DNA from: Furcasterigmium furcatum
Lineage: Eukaryota > Ascomycota > Sordariomycetes > Glomerellales > Plectosphaerellaceae
DNA length: 64,000 nucleotides
Assembly: GCA_001599815.1 (NCBI GenBank)
Contig: BCIA01000008.1
Coordinates: 186,001 to 250,000, forward strand
Direction: 5' to 3'
The notes under the pieces were generated by a model. The model worked only from the letters and a program-made list of their open reading frames with translations. It ran no database searches and was not told where the DNA came from. The position numbers and the translations under genes are program-made. Positions 8,966-21,185 of this stretch are shown piece by piece (position 1 is the stretch's first letter; each line of letters starts with the position of its first letter).

Positions 8966-9613
8966 GTGAGGATGGGAACACATACACCTCTGGACGGGGT
9001 GGGCGTTGCACTAGACGGGCGGTCGTATCGTGTTTCGATATGTGTTTCGATACAAAAGGGCCAGACGCGGGAGCTGGATATGAGCTTCGACGGGGAACAC
9101 GTGCACTTGAGTTCTGACAGAAGTAGTTGCTTTGAACGGGGGACTTGCTTCTAATACTCGTCCCTAACCTGGAGACGACTTACACACGGTGATTGAAGAT
9201 CACGTGATGCCGACTGGTGGTCGAGGCCAGCGGGGCGACCAATCAATCGCGTGGATGCCGTCAGCGAACAGGGGTGCCAATGAAAGAATGGAGCCTGGAC
9301 ACTTGTAGCTTCGGTGGCTTCAGTGTCGAAGCTCCGAAAGCTGTCCAGAAGTCTCCCGCTACGGACTTCACAGGACCACCACGCCGAGTCCAGTCCCACG
9401 CAACCGTGTCTTGACGACCAGGCAGCATAAGCGACCCTGTCTTTTGTTTACAAAGCGGCCAGAGAGCCCGACAGAACGCAGTCGCGACCTTTTCCCGCCC
9501 AACAACTTCTCGGGCGTCCATCATCTTCAGCTCCCGATATATCCCCCGAGTCGCGCGTCGATTGCGAAAGCACCAGCCCCGAGTCTCGAGCACCTCTGGC
9601 GTCCCCCTGCGCC
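8966..9613. other. Intergenic region between anp1 and gea1
   Basis: Contains CACGTG at about 9099-9104 and the palindrome at 9199-9208, and probably the gea1 promoter. No credible gene. Confidence 0.45.
9199..9208. promoter_or_regulatory. CACGTG palindrome (possible bHLH site)
   Basis: A perfect 10-bp palindrome, ATCACGTGAT, about 405 bp upstream of the gea1 ATG. The core TCACGTGA is the kind of E-box bound by Cbf1-type and other fungal bHLH factors. A second CACGTG lies about 100 bp upstream. Function is inferred only. Confidence 0.35.
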
Positions 9614-12600
9614 ATGAGCCAAAATGCAATGATTTCTGATGTTCAGGCAGACCCTGCCGGCGGTCTGTCTGCGCCCGAGTCGCGCCAGATGCCCGGCTCC
9701 TCCATCGTCCCGGCGAGGATGCAGTACCGCAGCCGTCCGGTCTCCGTCTCTGTCGACCCCGTGTCACTCGTGATCTCCGAGTGCATATCCATCACCTCGG
9801 CGATCCACAAGCATGCCAGGTCCCCGCACTCCTCCGTCTCTGCCATCCTCGGCGGCAGCACCACGCCCGTCCAGGTCGGGCCCCCGAGCCCTGCGTTACC
9901 GGGGACCAAGGGCATGGGCTTGACTCTGGGCGGCGACAGCGAGTCGGCCCTGGCGAACCGCTGGGGCCTCAGGGGCAAGAGGGGGAAGAGCATCCAGGAC
10001 AACCCCCTGATGGCGGGTTTCGGCCGGTTGAGACATGAGCTCGCGACTGTTCGAGGTGAATCCTGGACCCTTCGAGAATTGTCCCACAGACAGACTGACT
10101 GACCGGTTCCGCCGCAGATATACACACCTTTGACGCCCCCAACCTCTTGAACCCCTTCCTCCAAATAATCCAGACGAAAGGCACGGCTGCCCCGATCACG
10201 ATCCTGACGCTGGGCGCGCTGAGAAAGTTCCTCGCCTACGGCTTCATCTGCCCAACATCCCCGAGATTCCCGCTCGCCATGCAGTCTCTCGCCGCTGCCG
10301 TGACGCGATGCCAGTTCGATACGAGCGATTCTGGCCAGGTTGAGGTCGTCCTTCTCATGATCCTGCACCTCATGGAGGACATGATGTCGGGCTCCGGAGG
10401 AGACATCCTCAGCGACGAGAGCGTCTGCGACATGATGGGCCGAGGGCTTGCCATCTGCTCCCAGCCGCGATTCTCCCCCGTGCTGCGCCGGACCGCTGAG
10501 GGGGCCATGGTGCGCATGTGCCAGATCATCTTCGAGGACGTGAAGCACCTGGAGGTCGAGGCCGGCAGCGACCCGGATGCGTTGGACCGACAGACGAACG
10601 GAGAGATGAGCAACGTCACCATGACTGCTACTCCGTCCGGTGCCCCGGGGACACTATCAGTTTCCCCCGAAGAAGAGGCCAGGGCCTCGACAAGTACAGA
10701 AATAACGGCGGAGGCCAAGCAGAGCTCCGAGGCCAATGGAGCGTCCGAGACCGAGGTGGCGGACACGGAGACGAACGAAGACACGGACTCCTTGGACCTG
10801 CGGCCGTACTCGCTTCCCTCGGTCAGGGAGCTCTTCCGGGTGCTCGTCAACTTTCTCGACCCGAACGACCGGCAGCATACAGATACCATGCGGGTTATGG
10901 CCCTGCGGATCATCCATGTCGCTTTGGAGGTGTCGGGCCCGACGATCGCGCGACATCCAGCCCTGGCGGTCATTGCAGAGGACCGTCTTTGCTGCTACCT
11001 GTTCCAGCTGGTGAGATCCGACAACATGGCCATCCTGCAGGAGTCGCTCATAGTTGCCGGCACCCTGCTGGCGACATGTCGGGGCGTCCTCAAGCTGCAG
11101 CAGGAGCTCTTCCTTTCCTACCTGGCCGCATGCCTTCATCCGGCAGTGGAGATCCCGCGCGAGCCCGGCATCGACCCTTCGCTCTACGCAGGCATCCCGC
11201 AGGCCCCGAAGCTGGTTAAGCAGCCGGCCTCGCAGGCCGGCAGTGGGCGCTCGACGCCGGTGCCCGTCAAGGACCGCCAGAAGCTGGGCCTCGAGGGCGG
11301 CGCCAGGAAGCCAGACGCGCGACAAGCGATGGTCGAGAGCATCGGCGTCCTGTCGCGAATGCCTACGTTCATGACCGAGCTGTTTGTGAACTACGACTGT
11401 GATGCCGACCGCGCGGACCTGTGCGAAGATCTGATCGGGCTGCTGGCACGCAATGCGCTGCCGGACTCGGCGACCTGGAGTACGACAAGCGTGCCGCCCC
11501 TGTGCCTGGACGCCCTCCTGCGCTTCGTGCAGTTCATTGCCGACCGCCTGGACCAGCAGCCCGACCGACCAGAGCTGCCGGTGCCGGCAGAACTGAGGGA
11601 ACAGCGACGACGCAAGAAGATCATCATCAAGGGGGCGAACAAGTTCAACGAGAACGCAAAGGGTGGCCTGGCCTACCTGCACGCCCAGGGCATCATCGAG
11701 GACGACAAGAACCCCGTGGCGCTCGCAAAGTTCCTGCGAGAGACATCGCGTGTGAACAAGAAGGTCCTCGGCGAGTATCTCTCTAAGAGAGGAAACGAGG
11801 CCGTTCTGGACGCGTACCTGGACACGTTTGACTTCCTCGGCAAGAGGGCAGACGAGGCCCTGCGGACCATGCTGGAGACCTTCCGACTGCCAGGAGAATC
11901 GCCTCTCATCGAAAGGATCGTCACGGCGTTTACGGGCGTGTACTTCGCCAAGGCGCTGCCGGCGGAGATCGCAAACAAGGATGCTCTCTTCGTCCTGGTC
12001 TACGCCATCATCATGCTCAACACTGACCAGCACAATCCCAATGTCAAGGCCGACAAGCGCATGACACTGCAAGACTTTTCGAGGAACCTGCGCGGTGTCA
12101 ACGATGGTAAGGACTTCGACGCCACATACATGCAGGACATCTACGACTCGATCCGGACGAACGAGATCATCCTGCCTGATGAGCACGACAACCAGCACGC
12201 TTTCGACTACGCCTGGAGGGAGCTGATCTTCAAGTCCGAGTCGGTCGGGCCCCTGATTCTCTGCGATACCAACATCTACGACGCCGACATCTTCGCCACC
12301 ACCTGGCGGCCCATCGTCTCAACGCTTTCCTACGTGTTCATGTCTGCGACCGACGATGCGGTGTTCGGCCGGATCATAACAGGATTCGACGAGTGCGCCA
12401 GGATCGCCACAAAGTACGGCAACCGCGAGGCTCTCGACCAGATCGTCTACTCGCTGAGCCACATGACGACCCTGGCCGGCGACAAGGTCTTCAACACGAC
12501 GCTCAACACCGAGGTGCAAGCCGGCGAGAACAGGGTCATGGTCAGTGAACTGGCGGTCAAGCTGGGCAGGGATTTCCGCGCCCAGCTGGCTCTGCTGGTC

Positions 12601-14637
12601 CTCTTCCGCGTCGTGACCGGCAGCGAAGGATACATCCAGGACGGGTGGGAACACGTCGTCCGCATCTGGTCGAACCTCTTCGTCAACTCTCTGATTCCGC
12701 TCCACTTCGAAGCGAACTCACCGCTGGGCACCCTGGGTGCCATCCCCCTCCAAAACCCCTCCCAGGTCATCGACCGTGCCTCGAAATCCGCCGAAAGCGG
12801 CTTCTTCAGCGCCTTCACAAACTACATCTCCAGCTACGCCGCGGACGACCCGCCGGAGCCTTCAGACGAGGAGCTGGAAAGCACGCTGTGCGCGGTGGAC
12901 TGCGTCAGGTCTTGCCATATGACGAGTGTTTTCGAGAATATCAGGTTCGTTCTGCCGTCACTTAGCCAGCAGACAAACAGAAGCTAATCCAGTATTCACA
13001 GCAAACTCGGCGCGGACGAGCTCGAGGCCCTGGTTGACGGCTTGCTAGAGTCTCTGCCCGAGGACCAAGCTCAGTCGGTCATCACGGTCAGGGCGGACAA
13101 CGTACCGCCTGGGCGACAGTCCGAGCACAAGGTCACACAGGCGCCGCCTAGCTACGATCCATCGGTTCTCTTCGCCTTGGAGTTCGCTACGGTGCTGGCT
13201 CTTCGTGACGAGGACACTGTCGAGCTTCTGGGCAGAAAGGTCATGGAGACACTGCATGCGATCCTGCGGGATGCCAACAAGTACCACCACGCGACGGTCT
13301 CTCGGTCGGCCTTTTATCTACTGAACCTTCTGCAGGCAAGCTACGTACGTACAACAGTCTCCTCCAAGATTACTCTCGTCACTGACACCGCCCAGACCCA
13401 TGACTACATCAATATCCCCGTTCTCCTACACACCATCTCGAGCTTCCCCAAGGACACTCTGGCGAGGTCATCCGTGCTGGTCATTCAAGGACTCAAGTCC
13501 TGCATCGAGGGTCCCGGCCCGTTGAAGAACACCATCATGACGTCGCCGGACTTCTGGGCCATCATGCGCGCCTTTGCGACGAGGTACGATTCGGCCCCCG
13601 TGGTGTTCGAGCTGCTCGAGCAGGGCTGCACCGCAGTGCCTGCGACCATTATGGCCGACAACTACGAAGCCGGAATGCTGCTTCTCAGTGACTTTGCTTC
13701 GGCGGCCGGTAGGGCAGTGCTTGCAGAGCGCAAGCAAGAGCAGCGGGCTCGTAGGTCCAAGGAGACCGAGCGCGAGAAGCCCAAGGACAGCGACACCGTG
13801 ACACGCGGCGTGCGGGCTATCACCACCATGTACAACATGACCGGACGCATCCCCGAGCTCATGAAGCAGTCTCACCTGGAGAGCAGCGAGGGTAAGTACT
13901 GCCTTCGAATTGCTGAAGTGCCTGGTTGCTAACTCGATACAGCCTGGTCGGCGTACTGGCTCCCGCTCCTGCAAGCGCTGGCGAACCAATGCACAAACCC
14001 CTGCAGAGACGTTCGCCTGCTGGCTTTCAACTCGCTGCAGAGGTCGCTGCTCTCGGGCGATGTCACCGACAACGAGCACAAGGAGTGGACCGCCATCTTT
14101 GGCGAGGTCTTGTTCCCTCTCATCCACAAGCTTCTCAAGCCAGAGGTCTTCTCGTCTGATCGCGACGGCATGAGCGAGATGAGGGTGCAGACGGCATCGC
14201 TCCTGTGCAAGGTATTCTTGCAGTCGCTCATTTTGCTCTCAACGTCCGACGGCATGCTCGAGCTCTGGGTCAAGATCATCGAGATCATGGACCGCCTTAT
14301 GAACAGCGGCCAAGGGGATAGTCTTGTGAGTAACAAATGCCACCGCAGAACGAGGCGAAAGCTGACACGATAACAGGAGGAGGCCGTGCGGGAAAACCTC
14401 AAGAACGTCCTGCTCTTCATGGCGAGCAGCGGGTACCTCGTGCCGCCGAGCAGGGACGCCTCCAAGGAGGCGTTCTGGACGGAGACGTGGAAGCGCATCG
14501 ACCGCTTCGTGCCGGACCTGCGGAACGACCTGGCGTTGGATGAGCCAGCCGCGGAGCCCGAGAAGCAGCAGCCGCAAGCAGAGGGGTCAAAGGAGGAGGC
14601 CTCGGCTGCGGAGGAGGAGAAGAAGCAGGAAGCGTGA
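9614..14637 (+). CDS. gea1: Golgi ARF guanine-nucleotide exchange factor (Gea1/GBF1 family)
   Basis: Six exons: 9614-10055, 10118-12944, 13002-13344, 13396-13891, 13943-14325 and 14377-14637, giving 1583 aa. Order: N-terminal dimerisation region, helical HUS region (YLHAQGIIEDDKNPVALAKFL marks the Sec7 start), Sec7 domain at about 645-835, and HDS regions downstream. The catalytic glutamic finger is in FRLPGES (about residue 739), and the second Sec7 motif reads YAIIMLNTDQHNPNVK, as in human GBF1. It activates ARF GTPases at the early Golgi for COPI coat recruitment. The 51-nt intron at 13345-13395 is stop-free and in frame, but its GTACGT donor, CTGAC branch and family alignment (QASY joined to THDYINIPVLLHT) show it is removed. 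The acidic, Gln-rich C-terminus is disordered. Confidence 0.93.
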
Positions 14638-15016
14638 GAGAGAGACGGCATATCACCACGGCGTGGACAGATAGCGCATCTGTTGCCGAGCCGTGTGCAT
14701 TGTAGACTATTTAAAAGGAGTTGGAGGATAGCATGCAATCACCGCCTGATTAATGGCAGGGCGGTCGACATTGCACACGTCCGTATATCAGGAATTGAAT
14801 CAATGTTTCTGGTCAGGTCAGAGGTCGCCCCTATTTCTCCGTGGTGATGCAGCCAGCGGGGCGGGCGTTCCGTTACGTAAATAACCCCCAACCACCCCAC
14901 CCCGACAGGCGCATTCCACTTTCTGCACTCAAGAAGCTCCGAGCTTCAGGCAGATTCAAGCTTCACAAATCTTCAACGTCGCATTCGCGCATTCGCAAAC
15001 CTAAACCACAGCCAAA
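14638..15016. other. Intergenic region gea1 to U2B''-type gene
   Basis: 3' end of gea1 and promoter/leader of the next gene. It is CT-rich and A-rich near the start codon. No gene or distinctive element seen. Confidence 0.4.
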
Positions 15017-15883
15017 ATGGCCTCTCCCGCACCCATCGCCACGTACGTGTCATTGCACCCCGACACGTCTCGTCCGGCCTTGGCCCCTGCACGTCCGCGC
15101 TAACCCATTCTTGCTACGCAGAGTCTACGTGCGCAACCTCGAGGAGCGCGTCAAGATCGAGACGCTCAAGGAGGCGCTGCGCGAGATCTTCTCCGAGTTC
15201 GGCACCGTAATCGACGTCGTCGCCAAGACGAACCTCAAGGCCAAGGGGCAAGCGTTCATCGTGTACGAGGACGCGGACGCCGCGGCCGCCGCCGTCGAGG
15301 AGACGCAGGGCTTCGAGCTCTTCGGGCAGCCGATGCAGGTCGCGCTCGCGCGGACGAGGAGCGATGCGACGGTGAAGACGCAGGGGAACGAGGAGGAGTT
15401 CGAGGCGCACAAGCGCCGCAGGCTGGCGGAAAAGGGTACGTTCTGGACGCCTCGACCTGGGTTCCCACAAGCTGACACGAGACCACAGACAAGAAGCGGG
15501 CGTACGAGGCCGCGGAGGAGCAGAAGCGCCTCAAGCGCGCCGCGGCCGGCGTGCCGGACGGCCAGGCCAGGCCGGCCAAGGCGGGCCGCCCCGGCCTCAA
15601 GTCGACGAACCCCGGCGCCCCTGCCGTCGTGCCCGACGAGTACCTCCCGCCGAACAAGATCCTGTTCGTGCAGAACCTGCCGGAGGACTACGACATCGAG
15701 GCCGTCACGAGCATCTTCGGCCGCTTCGACGGGTTCCGCGAGGTCAGACTGGTGCCGGGCCGCCGCGGCATCGCGTTCGTCGAGTACGAGAGCGAGCAGG
15801 GCGCCATCACGGCCAAGGAGAACACGGCGGGTATGGTGCTGAGCGACACCAACACCATCAAGGTCACGTACCAGCGGCAGTAG
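15017..15883 (+). CDS. U1A/U2B''-type snRNP protein with two RRMs
   Basis: Three exons: 15017-15042, 15122-15435 and 15489-15883, giving 244 aa. RRM1 (about 9-95) has RNP2 VYVRNLEERV and RNP1 KGQAFIVYED; RRM2 (about 167-244) has ILFVQNLPED and RGIAFVEYES. They are joined by a Lys/Arg/Glu-rich linker (HKRRRLAEKDKKRAYEAAEEQKRLKR contains the last of exon 2 and start of exon 3). This two-RRM layout is shared by U1A, U2B'' and Drosophila SNF. With U2A' encoded 11 kb away, a U2 snRNP role is likely, but one fungal protein may serve both U1 and U2. It converges with vma8 (214 bp between stops). Confidence 0.88.
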
Positions 15884-16097
15884 GCCGGCGGTCGGTAGAG
15901 GGCCGTGCGCGTGTATCAGTACGAAGAGAAAAGATTCTGGACGGCGTTCGCGGGGTTCTGGCGTCCGTAGGTATTGTGTTATTGATTATCAAGAAGGAAT
16001 TCTCATGCCTATTGCCCGAATGCACTCCCCGTTGGTGTTACACGCCACTCGGCACCGCGGCCCCCGCCGAATGCGCTCTGCTGCACGCCACCGTGTC

Positions 16098-17212
16098 CTA
16101 GAAAATGACGTCGTTGTCCTCATCGTTGCCCAGGAGGTCGGCGCTGCCTGACGACGGCTGCTCTGCGTCCTTGCCTTCCGCGGCGGCCTGAGCCTTCTTC
16201 GCCTTCATCTCGGCATCGGCCGCCGCGACGTCGCGCTGCTTCTTTCCGGCAACCTAGGGAGGGTCAGCGGGTGGCATTGCGGGTGGTGAATGAGTAGACA
16301 GACCTTCTTCAGACGGTAGAACTCTTCTCTGTCCAGCTCGTCGAGTTCGGAGTTGATGTCTGAGCGGATCAGCAGGCCGTATAGGCGGATTGGGGGCCCG
16401 GAGACTTACACTTGATTGTGTTCTCGGTCCTCGGGATGATGACGTGCTCAATGGCGTTCACTATGGATCTTTAGCATCCGCAGTAGCTTGCTCGGGGGGG
16501 ATACGCCTACCTCGCCTGTTGACGACCTTGATGACCTCGTCCAGAATGACAAAGGCCGTCTGCAAGCTTGCCAGCTCTACGAGAGCCTCGACAGCGCGCG
16601 CGTAAGTCTCACGGCACCTCTGCACCTGCTGACCGCCCTTGCCGAGACCCGTGAGGCCAAAATCGTTGTTGCCCTCGGTGTTGTAGCTCTCGAAGGTGGG
16701 GAGCAGGACACCGGAGACGTTCTCCTGCTTGGTGCGAAGACGGAACCGCGCTGACCGGGCCGACTCCTGGATCTGGTAGCCGATATCGCCGCCGACTGCG
16801 TATGTGACCTCTGCCAGGGAGAAGGAGGCGATCTGCATCACCCTTCCCATCTTCCGCTTGGCCTCGTCGATGCGGCGTGTGATCTCTGTGTTCGAACATG
16901 TCAGGGGACGCGAGAAGACTGGATTTTGAGCGATCGCAAACTAACCTCGGAAGCGCCTGGAGTTGGATAGATTAGCCGTGAGCCTCATGCGCAGCTTGAG
17001 TGAGCACTTACTTGGTCAGGGCCTCGGATTTCCTCTTCAGCAGACTGTGTCCCGTCTCAGCTCCCTTGAGCTTCGCCTTCATAATACCCAGCGACTGCCG
17101 GGTGGGGAAAACGGCCTCTCGATCCTGTGTGATGGTACAAATCGTCAGAAAGGTGACACTCGCGCGGAAGACGGCGTGCAGTTGCTGAGTGACATACACC
17201 GGCGCCCGACAT
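16098..17212 (-). CDS. vma8: V-type ATPase subunit D (Vma8)
   Basis: Seven exons on the minus strand: 17212-17198, 17124-17012, 16956-16946, 16885-16511, 16460-16410, 16359-16304 and 16253-16098, giving 258 aa. Exon 1 encodes only MSGAG and exon 3 is an 11-nt microexon needed for the conserved RFREITRRIDEAKRKMG. Other hallmarks: FPTRQSLGIMKAKLKGAETGHSLLKRK (N-terminal coiled coil), EVTYAVGGDIGYQIQES, ENVSGVLLPTFE and VNAIEHVIIPRTENTI. Subunit D forms the central rotor stalk of the V1 sector that acidifies vacuole and endomembranes. The last intron has a weak GTCTGT donor, but only this join keeps RLKKVAGKKQRD. It is divergent from syf1 with 639 bp between. Confidence 0.93.
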
Positions 17213-17851
17213 GATGGCTGATGGAGCTCAACGACGATAGATCGAATGGGGAAAGTCGGCCGGTATTCCCAGGTAATTGGGAGGGAGTCGAGAAGGTTGG
17301 TAACAGCTCGAGCTCGGGGCCGAAGGAGGGCGTTGGTCCGACGTCGGGTCGAGGAATGATACAGAGGATGGCCGGCTGGAAGCTAGGTGTCGATGCTTGG
17401 ATGGAGATGTCGTCAATGTTCCTGCTGGTTGGTCCCCATCGCCTGCCGCCTGTCGAGCTAGAGCGGGGCGGGTGCATCGGTTATGCGTTTCGCAGGGGTG
17501 CCCGGAGGCCATGCAACTAATCGAGGTCCTGACTCAGCACGATGAAACGCACGCAAACCCCACAACAACGCATCGGCGCCGGCAGATTCCGCCAAGCGTC
17601 TGCAGCCTGCGCCGGGCGGCCCCAATTGCATGTAGAAGAAACTCGTCGGACCCGTCGTCAAAAGTCAGAACTGAAGCTTCATCATCGCATAAACAGTTCG
17701 ACGCTGCCCAACCTCCGTGTCGCGACAACACCCCGACAACCACCCAACGACGCGACGGCGCGGCGCACTGCTGCTATATACGGTCATTGGGCTCCCCGGG
17801 TCTCTTGTCGTCGACATTCGGTCCATGGCCCCGTAGCGGCCCGCGATCAAG
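17213..17851. other. Divergent promoter between vma8 and syf1
   Basis: Bidirectional promoter region for two housekeeping genes. Short overlapping frames occur but none has splice or family support. No TATA box seen. Confidence 0.45.
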
Positions 17852-20437
17852 ATGGCGGCGCAGACCGTCCAGAACGGCAGCCGCGGGCTGCCAGACCTGC
17901 ACCTTGTGGTAGGTTTTTCATCCCCATGGCCTGATGGGAGAATACAGCTGACAGCGACTCGGTAGACGGACGAAGACTCGATATACGAACAAGATATCCT
18001 CCGCGACCCCGGCAGCACGAAACCCTGGCTCGCCTACATCCAGTTCAAGATCCAACATGGCACCACCCACGAGCAGGCGTTTGTCCTTGAGCGAGCATGC
18101 ATCCAGCTGCCGCGATCCTACAAGCTGTGGAAGCTGGTACGTCCCAACGGATCTCCTCCCACGTCCCTGTAGTATCCCGCTAATGTCCTCCAGTACCTCG
18201 AGTTCCGCGTGAAGCACGTCTCCCGCCTCAACGCCGCCATCTTCGCTGCCGAGTACCGCAAGGTCAACGCCCTCTTCGAGCACGCGCTCATCCTGCTCAA
18301 CAAGATGCCGAGGATATGGGAGATGTACCTGAAGTTCCTGCTCAAGCAGCCCGTCGTCACCCTCGCCCGCCGCGCCTTCGACCGGGCCCTGCGCGCTTTA
18401 CCCGTGTCGCAGCACCGGCGGATATGGACCCTCTACCGGCCCTTCGCGGACTCGCTGGCCGGCATCGGCGCCGTCAAGATCTGGCGGCGGTACATGCAGC
18501 TCCACCCCGACGACGCCGAGGACTTCATCGAGCTGCTCGCCCAGGTCGGCCTCTACACCGAGGCGGCCAAGATGTACATGACGGTCCTCAACAACCCGCG
18601 CTTCAACAGCAAGCACGGCAAGGGCCACTTCGAGCTCTGGAGCGACATGGTGGACCTGATCGTGGATCACGCGGCGGACATCCAGGCGGGCCACGAGACG
18701 GGCATCGACGTCGAGCGCATCATACGGAGCGGCATCGCTCGCTTCGCGGACCAGAGGGGGAAGCTGTGGTGCGGCCTGGCAACGTACTGGATCCGGAGGG
18801 GAAGCTTCGAGCGAGCAAGAGACACCTTCGAGGAGGGCGCCGTGACGGTCATGACGGTGCGGGATTTCACGCTGGTCTTCGACGCCTACGCCGAGTTCGA
18901 GGAGTCGGTCATCGGCGCCCTGATGGAGATGGCGTCGAATCGCGCCGACCAGGGCGTCGTCGACGAGGACGCCGACTTCGAGCTAGACATCCGCATGCTG
19001 CGGTTCGAGCAGCTCATGGACCGGAGACCCTTCCTGCTCAACGACGTCCTGCTGCGGCAAAACCCGAACAGCGTGCCGGAGTGGGAGAAGCGCGTGGCAC
19101 TCTGGGGCGACAACAAGGTCGAGGTCGTCCAGACGTACACGGCTGCCATCGCGGCCGTGCAGCCCAAGAAGGCCGTCGGGCCGTTCCACCAGCTGTGGGC
19201 CAGCTACGCCAAGTTCTACGAGCGGGGCGGCGACCTGCGCAATGCGAGGATCATCATGGAGAAGGCCGTCAAGGTGCCCTTCAAGTCGGTGGCCGAGCTG
19301 GCGGACATGTGGATCGAGTGGGCGGAGATGGAGCTGAGGAACGAGAACTTCGACGACGCGGTCCGGATCATGGCCAAGGCCGTGCAGGCGCCGAAACGGT
19401 CGACGGTCGACTACTTTGACGAGACGCTATCGCCGCAGCAGAGGGTGCACAAGAGCTGGAAGCTGTGGAGCTTCTACGTGGACCTCGTGGAGAGCGTCAG
19501 CTCGCTCGACGACACCAAGAAGGTGTACGAGCGCATCTTCGAGCTGCGCATCGCCACGCCGCAGACGGTGGTCAACTACGCCAACCTGCTCGAGGAGAAC
19601 GGCTACTTCGAGGAGTCGTTCAAGGTGTACGAGCGCGGGCTGGACCTCTTCAGCTACCCGGTGGCCTTTGAGCTGTGGAACCTGTACCTGACCAAGGCGG
19701 TGGACCGCAAGATCGGCATCGAGAGGCTCCGCGACCTGTTCGAGCAGGCCGTGGAGGACTGCCCGCCCAAATTCGCCAAGGTCATCTACCTCATGTACGG
19801 CAACCTCGAGGAGGAGCGCGGCCTCGCGCGGCACGCGATGCGCATCTACGAGCGCGCGACGCGGGCGGTGGCCGACGAGGACCGGCTCGACATGTTCAAC
19901 TTTTACATCACCAAGTCGGCGTCCAACTTTGGGCTGCCGTCGACGCGGCAGATCTACGAGCGGGCCATCTCGGCGCTGCCGGACAAGGAGGCGAGCGAGA
20001 TGTGCATCAAGTTCGCCGACATGGAGAAGCGGCTGGGCGAGATCGACCGCGCGCGGGCCATCTACGGGCACGGGTCGCAGTTCTGCGACCCGCGCACGAG
20101 CCCGGCGTTCTGGAGCAAGTGGGAGGCGTTCGAGGTGCAGCATGGCAACGAGGACACGTTCAAGGAGATGCTGCGGATCAAGCGCAGCGTGCAGGCGCAG
20201 TACAACACGGACGTCAACTTTATCGCGTCCCAGGCCGTGGCGCGCGGCCAGCGCAAGCCGGAGGACGGCGAGGGCGAGGCGGACGCCGAGACGATGGACG
20301 CCATGGCCGCGCTGGAGCGGCAGGCTCGCGCTCCCGTCGGGTTCGTCGCCGCGAGCGACGGGCCCAAGATCACGGGCACGGCGCCGCCGGCGCCGGCGGT
20401 GGTCAACCCGGACGCCATCGACATTGACGAGGACTAG
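17852..20437 (+). CDS. syf1: Pre-mRNA splicing factor Syf1 (XAB2)
   Basis: Three exons: 17852-17908, 17966-18136 and 18194-20437, giving 823 aa; yeast Syf1 is 859 and human XAB2 855. It is built almost wholly of HAT (half-a-TPR) repeats, e.g. RSYKLWKLYLEFRVKHV, IWEMYLKFLLKQP, ALPVSQHRRIWTLYRPFA and LARHAMRIYERATRAV. The C-terminus is acidic (NPDAIDIDED). Syf1 scaffolds the Prp19-associated (NTC) complex in the catalytic spliceosome; the human homologue also works in transcription-coupled repair. The first ATG is chosen because DEDSIYEQDILRDPGSTKPWLAYI, the conserved N-terminal block, starts right after the first intron. Confidence 0.93.
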
Positions 20438-20739
20438 GCCGGGGGGGTAGCATAGATGTCACGAATAGGGGGAAAACAAGGTTTCACACGCTCGGCAGCA
20501 GCACCAGGATCACCGGGATCCAGGGAGTTTTTTCGTTTGTTCAATTTAATACAATTTTCCAAAAAATTACAGAGAAGAGCGCCGGAGAGTGGCCCCTCCT
20601 CCTCCGGCGCCGGAAGGATTATGTTTCCTAGGGATGTGTTACACGAAGAGAAAGAGGGGAAACGGCAACAAAGCAGGCAGGCAGGCGAGAAGAGCAGGAT
20701 TTCCGACAGTTACACCGTGACATTCGCGTCGTCATGCGC

Positions 20740-21185
20740 TCAGCTGCTCGTGCTCTTCTTCTTGCCGTAGCCCTTGGCGGTGTGCTTGTCGTGGAACTCC
20801 TGGGCGTAGTTGCGGTCGACGTGGCCGTCGCGGGAGCCGGGGGTGGCGTAGATGGAGCCCTTGCGCTTCTGGAACCGGGAGGGCGGCACCTTTGATGCGT
20901 CTGGGGGTTGTTTGTCAGTACGGTTCTATCAGATCGCGGGATACAGCAGAGGAGAGGAGAGGAGACTCACCCCACTCGTCGGAGCTCAGGCGCCTGTCGT
21001 TTGGTGACGAGGAGAGGGCGCGGCCTCCGTCATGGGCGTCGATGGCAGTCTGGTCCCTCTGCATCTGGGCAGCTTCTGGGGACAGTTTCGTCCGGTCTGG
21101 GGGGAGTGTCAGTCAGTATCCGGGGCGAGGAGCCGGGGCGGTATCTGGGAGGGGTCGGCATACTGATATCGGTAGGGCTGGACAT
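20740..21185 (-). CDS. Small conserved-looking protein, unknown function (102 aa)
   Basis: Three exons on the minus strand: 21185-21164, 21096-20971 and 20900-20740, giving 102 aa. Both introns have good signals (GTATGC and GTGAGT donors, CTGAC branch in the first, CCCCCAG acceptors) and keep frame. It starts MSSPTDINRTKLSPEAAQM and ends HTAKGYGKKKSTSS. It is hydrophilic, with no signal peptide, membrane segment or Cys, and likely disordered; the block KRKGSIYATPGSRDGHVDR looks the most constrained. I do not recognise the family. A long CT-rich leader and the adjacent gene desert suggest a regulated gene, but that is inference. Confidence 0.7.

Noticed and set aside
10657..12198. 513-codon frame antisense to gea1
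   Set aside because: Same cause: shadow of a long GC-rich coding exon with clear Sec7 signatures on the other strand.
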